Shown here: one piece after another, positions 58,478 through 64,000 of the stretch
How positions within the stretch are numbered: the first letter of the stretch is position 1
How the letters are laid out: every line of letters begins with the position of its first letter
NCBI RefSeq assembly: GCF_958298935.1
Contig: NC_084935.1
Location: forward strand, 9,544,501-9,608,500
Reading direction: 5' to 3'
Length of the DNA: 64,000 nt
Source of the DNA: Phragmites australis
Lineage: Eukaryota > Streptophyta > Magnoliopsida > Poales > Poaceae
Program-made: the position numbers and the translations under genes
Notes under the pieces: generated by a model
Seen by the model: the letters and a program-made list of their open reading frames with translations, nothing else
The model's database searches: none
What the model was told of the DNA's origin: nothing

Positions 58478-59756
58478 TAGTGGTGAAAATATTTTCCTGC
58501 CATAGTACCATGATTATGGTAGCAACGCGAGGAGCTGAACTCCAAGGGGTATGACGCCAACTGCCCCACGTGTGCTGGGCATTAAATGCGACACAACGAT
58601 AAAGAGGGGGATTGTAGCCTCGAGTCGTGTCATGTCATCATCTAAACCGCCATTTTTGGGAGCCCCAGCTCTGCATAAAGGCAAAGGGGGAACCCACTTC
58701 AATGTTCATTCTTCTGTCATCCTTGCACCTTTGCTCCAAACCCCCCCCCCCCCGAAAATCCTCTTTGCCGCCATAGGCAAGAAGAAGATCGAGAAAGAGA
58801 GCTCCTTCACTGATGAGATGACGAGCGTGATCCTGGAGTGGTAGGAATCCGAAATCACGGAGGAGGTTCTGGAGAAGGCCGAGAGTGAGGAGGTGATTCC
58901 TCCCTGGGGTTCCAATCCCCTGCACGTCTGCGGTGGGGTAGATGATCCCGAGCCTAGATATCCACAACTCGATGGTCTTACTTGACTTCTTCCGTTGTGG
59001 CTTCAACTTCCCTCCTTTCAGTTTCTTCCTTGAGGTGCTTGCTTTCTATGGCCACGAACTTATCCAACTCAATCCTAACTCAATTATCATGATGAACATC
59101 TTCATGCATCTGTGCGATACCTTAGTGGTGAAAATCTTTTTCTGCCATAGTACCATGATTATGGTAGCAACGCGAGAAGCTGAACTCCTCGAGGTATAAC
59201 GCCAACTACCCCGCGTGTGCTGGGCATTAAATGCGACGCAACGATAAAGAGGGAGATTGTAGCCTCTAGTTGTGTCATGTCATCATCTAAACCACCGTTT
59301 TTGGGAGCCCCAGCTCTGCATAAAGGCAAAGGGGGAACCCACTTCAACGTTCATTCTTCTGTCATCGATTGCTTTTCATCACACTTGTTGTTCTCCTTAC
59401 GCCTTTGCTCCAAAACCCCCCGAAAACCCTCTTCTCTCAATCTTTTCGCCGATGAGATGGCGAGTGCGATCCTGGAGTGGTAGGAATCCGAGATCACAGA
59501 GGAGGTTCTGGAGAAGGCCGAGAGTGAGGAGGTGATTCCTCCTTGGGTTCTGATCCCCTGCATGTCGGCGGTGGGGTAAATGATCCCAAGCCAAGATACC
59601 CACAACTCGATGGTCTTACTTGACTTCTTCCGCTGTGGCTTCGGCTTCCCTCCTTCCAGTTTCTTCCTTGAGGTGCTTGCTTTCTATGGCCTCGAACTTA
59701 TCCACCTCAGTCCTAACTCAATTATCATGATGAGCATCTTCATGCATCTGTGTGAT
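58478..59756. repeat. 645-bp tandem direct duplication
   Basis: Copy 1 begins tagtggtgaaaatattttcc at 58478 and copy 2 begins tagtggtgaaaatctttttc at 59123. They stay collinear to about 59122 and 59756, with moderate divergence and small indels. It duplicates the start of the Transposase_28-like gene. Confidence 0.9.
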
Positions 59757-62700
59757 GCCTTCCTTGCGGTCCGCCTAGCTCTTGACCTCTTCCGGTACTT
59801 CTATGTCCTGAAGAGGCTCCAGAACAAGGTCACTGGTGGTGCTGGATTTTGCCTCCAAGAAGGCAAGTTGGTGGAGTATATTGACTTTGCCGCCAAATCC
59901 TCCTGGTATGGTTTACACAAGAAGTGGTTCTACTGTCAAGCTGGCCCGAAGGGGCTTCCTTGCTGGGGCTTGTTGCTACTGTCGAGGCGTGGTTGGACAG
60001 AGGAGCCGGTGATGACCACCCTTCGTCGGAACATTATCAAAGAGATTTTACACCTAAAGGATAGGAACATGATGACATATGACATTGCCAAGGACTTCAT
60101 CAAGCACCCCCTTAGTACTCTGATGTTAAGGATTACCAAGGCTTGGCAGTTTCCAGCCGGATTGGATCCGGTTCCAAATGGTGAGATAGGTACTTCCTGA
60201 TACCAAGTAGCCATATGTAGGGATCTGCAAGATCTATTCTCACTGATTGTTGCTTCTTCTCGTAGTGTATCACCGGAGGGCGTTGATAAGAGGGTCTGGA
60301 TTATTTTTGAGGCCATCCCCTCTTCTAGCCATAAGAACGTACCAGTTCCCATCGTGGAGATGGACTTCGAAGCTCGAGTAAGAATCATGTCGGTAAGTGC
60401 CTCAAACCCTCTCAATTCTTGATTTCTTTTCGAGTAGTCATACCTTTAGTGATGGTTACCACAAGGTTGGACAACTTCCTGGACACGAAGAGCCTGATCT
60501 GAAGGCCAAGAATGCAGGGGTTCCGACTACAGACCCGGATGATGTACTTATCACAGGGAGCAAGGGTCCTAGCGAGAGTGGCAGCAGCATGCTGAATATC
60601 ACCTCCTTCGATAGCGGCATGGTGTTGGAAGGTGACGACTTCGCAGGAGTAGATTCAGTGGCTGGTGCCGTTACGCCACTGACGCCAACTGCTCCTGCTC
60701 TTCCTGGTTCTGCCAACCCAGTGCCGACATCAACAACAGCCCCAACCTTGGTAAGTTGAACATTTACCCAAATCCCTTGAGGTCATGCCTGTTCTTAATT
60801 TTTTGGGCATGCTAGCCTTCGGCCCAGGAACGCGGGAAGAAAGAGACTAGCGTCCCTCCTGGTCCTGGTGAAGCATTCACTGACCAAGAAATGGTTTAGG
60901 TATATTGAGAATGAATTTCCTATGCTTGATGGAATATATGGTTTGAATTCGTCTTTCTTGCAGGCTAACCGTAATTCCGCCAATAGTACCCAAGCCCTGA
61001 CTTCCCCAACCTCTAACCCCTCCCTCCTTTGAAGGAGATGGCAGCAATCCTAGTGAGCCCTCGACATCGGGGGCTACCAGTTAGGAACTGGAGATAACCA
61101 ACGTTGAGGTCACCACTACCCTTCCACATAAGGGATACGAGATTCCATTGGATGCAACCTAGGGGGGAATGCTCAAAGAGTGGGTAGGCCATCAGCCAGA
61201 CTCGATGTTTAACGCCTTCTTAGAAATAAGATTCTACCTGCAGGTTAGCAATCTAATTAGTGAAATTAATGGTATTGACCTTATCGTTCTTTGAAGTTTG
61301 TCGTGCATCGCTTGAATAAGACCCGCTACGATGTCGATAAGGCCACCGTCTGAGTGGCTAAGCACGAGAAGAAGGCTTGCGAGGTATGCCACCAGCTCTC
61401 TTAGGTTACGACAAAGAAGGAGAAGGCAGGCATTGTGCTGGAGGACCGAATCAAGGGTGAGCTTCTAGTATCCCGACAGGCTGCTCATCTATTTTGTCTT
61501 CCTAACATGTTGTGAGGAACGATGACGCCCTAAGAGGGAATGAATTAGGACACTTAAAAACTAATGACTCTAAAAACTTCACAAAATAAATCTATATCAA
61601 ATTCTATATAAATGTGCTCTATGTTTATCTACTGTGTCTACTCTACCGGTCAAAAGGATTACAACCTACTCTAACAAGGTAAATTGTAAGTATGTAAATG
61701 CGAAAACATAAATGAGGTAGAGAGACAAACTCGGTACAAGAGATTTTTATCCTGTGGTATTGGTGGCACACAAGCCATCCATAGTAGATGTTAGAATTAC
61801 ATAAAGGATATGCTTCTGGTCATCAAGTCTCTTCCGGTCATGGCTCTTGAGCTACCAAGTCATCAAGATAGGGTCTCAACCACGATGAGCCACCAAGCTA
61901 CCAAGGTGAGGTATCACTACTAATCTCTCTTCCGACCACTTGTGCGCTATCTTCACTTCGGAGCTTTGGTCACAAAGATAAGGGCCACCGCGTCCCGCAC
62001 AAACTTCTTGCTGCTACTCCACACCAAGTCGGAGGGTTAACAAGTTACCAACGAGTCACTAAGACTCCAAGGCGCCGACATACCTCTCGGTACACTGTTG
62101 GATCACTCCTTGATCTATTCTCTAGATTGCAGCACCTAGCAACACTTCTCTCTAGACTTATAAGTACGAATCACTATCTAATGGTGTGCTTAATCACCCT
62201 GGATGAACATTTTAAGCACTTTGATAACTTGGATGTCTTCTCAAGTGTATAAGGACTTCTCTGGACTTCAATAGCTTAAAATGGCCGAGTGGGTGAGTAT
62301 TTATAGCCTCAAACTCTCCAACTAACCGTTGCTTCAATGGCTCAACTTTACTATAAACATTGGATGACCTGATGATGACAGTAGTACAAGCACCAGACCA
62401 TCCGGTATGTACAATCTCAAAAAGTAGCTGTTAGAACCCACTTAGAACCACTTCTGAACACCAGATTATCCGTTGTATACTTCATCTCCATTACCGGACT
62501 ATCTGGTGTGTATACTTGAGCCTGACCGAGCCAACTTCTTCACTGTTCAATTATCCAGTGTTTTAATCTTCTGATCACCGAATCTTCCAGTGTGTATAGC
62601 TTCATTTTCTTAGGATTTTTCACACACTTTGTTAAATGCTCCAGTGTAAGCCTTCGGTGTACACAACATTGATCACTGGACCATCCGATGTATATATCTT

Positions 62701-63566
62701 CATCTTCTCTGAGTTCTAGAAAATACTCCAGTGTGTACTGTTTTTTCATCACCGGACCTTCCGGTGTATTAATCTTCAGTCTCCGACAGTTGCAGATCTT
62801 CTGCTAAATGCTTCAGTGTACACTGATTCTAATCACTAGACCTGCCGGTGAGTACAATCTCATTTCAGCTTAGTTTTCTACCCTTTTGAAAAATGCTCCG
62901 GTGTGTATACTTGTGGCATCATCGGACTATCCTGTATAGTCATTTTCTGTGAGACTTCTCCAATTCAATCAAACTTTATCCCAGCTTCGGTGGCTTCTTC
63001 ATGTATTGCATCTATGAGACCTACTAACATATATTCTTGATAAATATGTTAGTCCCATTGACTATATTTTCATTAATCACCAAAACCACAATCATGACCT
63101 AATAGGATCATTTTCGCTACACATGTCGCCTTGCAGAACTCTCCATGACCCAAGAAGCTATCACCCAGGAAGGGGTCCATATGTTAGCCGCCTGCCAACA
63201 TCTTGTTGCCGCGCTCAACGTCTTCCAAGAAGCGCTTACTGAGGTTAGGATCCAGACAATGGCTTCCGGCGAAGAGGATACTCCAGGGCTTGATGTCCAA
63301 GCCATCAAGCTTGCTAAGGTGTTAGTTGTGTTCCGAGGGATGGTCACTGAACACCTTTTGAGCTAGTGCCGACAGAGTGCAGAGCTGGTACTCACCTATG
63401 CATTAGCCATCCTGAAGACCCACCAATCAGAGTTCAACACAACACAAACATCCTTCTGGAAGGTTTCAGGAACGAGATGGAGGAGCCATCGGCTGACAAG
63501 ATTGAGGAGGCGACCGGGATAGCCAAGGACTTCGTAGACGTGATGGACTTCTTGCCCTCATCGTAG
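59451..63566 (+). pseudogene. Transposase_28-like gene with introns, interrupted by a solo LTR
   Basis: 59580-60200 encodes VLLDFFRCGFGFPPSSFFLE, LAFYGLELIHLSPNSIIMM and a following RYFYVLKRLQNK segment, matching the plant Transposase_28 ('putative gypsy type transposon') pattern. Later pieces are separated by intron-like gaps: 60450-60755 Ser/Thr/Pro-rich; 61330-61500 coiled-coil-like (KEKAGIVLEDRIKGELL); and, after the solo LTR, 63140-63566 (ACQHLVAALNVFQEALTEVR) ending FVDVMDFLPSS-stop. Donor gtgagata near 60180 and acceptor ctcgtag near 60259 fit an intron. Frames do not join cleanly. The function of this family is unknown. Confidence 0.6.
61511..63121 (-). mobile_element. solo LTR of the copia family (1611 bp)
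   Basis: The sequence is homologous to the LTRs at 32533 and 42170 (cctaagaggg..gaattaggacactt near one end, ...cgctaca at the other) and has TATAAATA (minus) at 62298-62305. It is flanked by perfect catgt copies at 61506-61510 and 63122-63126. No internal element sequence is attached, so it is a solo LTR left by LTR-LTR recombination. Confidence 0.93.
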
Positions 63567-64000
63567 TTCTATATTTTTATCATGCAGTCTGTAAAAACAC
63601 TTGGTAGATCTTGTTAGTTTTAGTCGGGAACTTAAATATTTTTCATGTTTGATGTAAGTACTTTGTGATGGACTCTTTTGACAGCATATCATGGTTTTTT
63701 ATTAGCTTTTTTATTTTATTAGTTTAGGACACGTTGAGCACTAGTTGAGCGCTTATTATGATCGGTCTTCGGTCCGCTTGAGTGGGAGGCGTCGTAGCCC
63801 CTAGTCACTTATGGAACGCGATAGACAGCCTTTTTGCAACCCTGAGTTCATAACGCAACGATTCTTCTCTTCTTGTTGGAATATGTTTTTAAGGGTACAC
63901 AATATATTGTTTTTGGTTTGCAGCACCTAGTACTTATTACGCTCCTTGACTGTCTACTCGAAAATAGAGATTTCGGTAGGCAGTCCAAATAGTAAAAGGA
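63567..64000. other. non-coding sequence downstream of the Transposase_28-like gene
   Basis: Begins with the likely 3' UTR. No further coding sequence is seen before the window ends. Confidence 0.5.

Larger units (their letters stand above)
57750..64000 (+). mobile_element. gypsy-type element carrying a Transposase_28-like gene
   Basis: 57760-58110 resembles an LTR leader (caggtttgaacctctctgagg-like phrase, TATA-like ccttttataagg at 57840). It is followed by a gene-like region with similarity to the plant 'putative gypsy type transposon' family (Pfam Transposase_28), found as an extra gene in rice RIRE3/RIRE8-like elements. No gag or pol lies before the window end. The left border is approximate. 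Confidence 0.5.

Noticed and set aside
1..64000. CRISPR arrays, bacterial operons, rRNA genes or functional tRNA genes
   Set aside because: No regularly spaced identical repeats with unique spacers, no ribosomal RNA similarity, and only a poor tRNA-like remnant; introns and retroelements show a plant nuclear genome.

Overview
The window is plant nuclear DNA, almost certainly from a grass. The evidence is one Ty3/gypsy copy of Tat type, two large Ty1/copia copies of SIRE/Maximus type, a giant Tekay/Del-like LTR, Stowaway- and Tourist-like MITEs, and three host genes that are very GC-rich at third codon positions, as in monocots. A panicoid grass is the best guess but is inference. No prokaryotic or organellar features were seen.

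Layout. 1-5850: minus-strand Tat-type gypsy element, running off the left edge, with its 5' LTR, primer-binding site and a gag-pro-pol frame broken by stops. 5851-7991: unique sequence with a 30-bp minisatellite. 7992-16338: plus-strand copia element (5' LTR, decayed gag-pol, long 3' non-coding tail, no 3' LTR). 16339-18368: a copia RNase H scrap and a truncated minus-strand gypsy 5' end. 20076-21239: Dim1-type rRNA adenine dimethyltransferase, two exons. 22669-23532 (minus): LON-domain protein, probably plastid. 23852-30527: decayed Mutator-like element abutting the LON promoter. 30680-32014: hAT-like element with perfect 8-bp target-site duplication (TSD) carrying a broken copy of the zinc-finger domain of an IDD transcription factor. 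32533-43756: complete minus-strand copia insertion (TSD GAAGT), lacking recognisable pol, which itself received a 4.5-kb solo LTR (TSD AAACA) and a 336-bp MITE (TSD TATGAAAAA). 45856-49380 (minus): plastid adenylylsulfate reductase, five exons. 49511-57750: intergenic DNA with a CACTA-like element and several MITEs. About 57750-64000: gypsy-type element with a Transposase_28-like gene, a 645-bp tandem duplication and a solo copia LTR (TSD CATGT).

The host genes (ribosomal RNA methylation, a LON-domain protein, sulfate assimilation) are not an obvious functional cluster; they are islands in nested transposon DNA. All transposon coding regions examined carry stops or frameshifts. I found no convincing new biological system. 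The most unusual items are the captured IDD zinc finger, the homologous Trp-to-stop change in two copia gag genes, the arrays of short ACCGGA/TCCGGT palindromes in and next to copia LTRs, and the well-delimited nested insertions.
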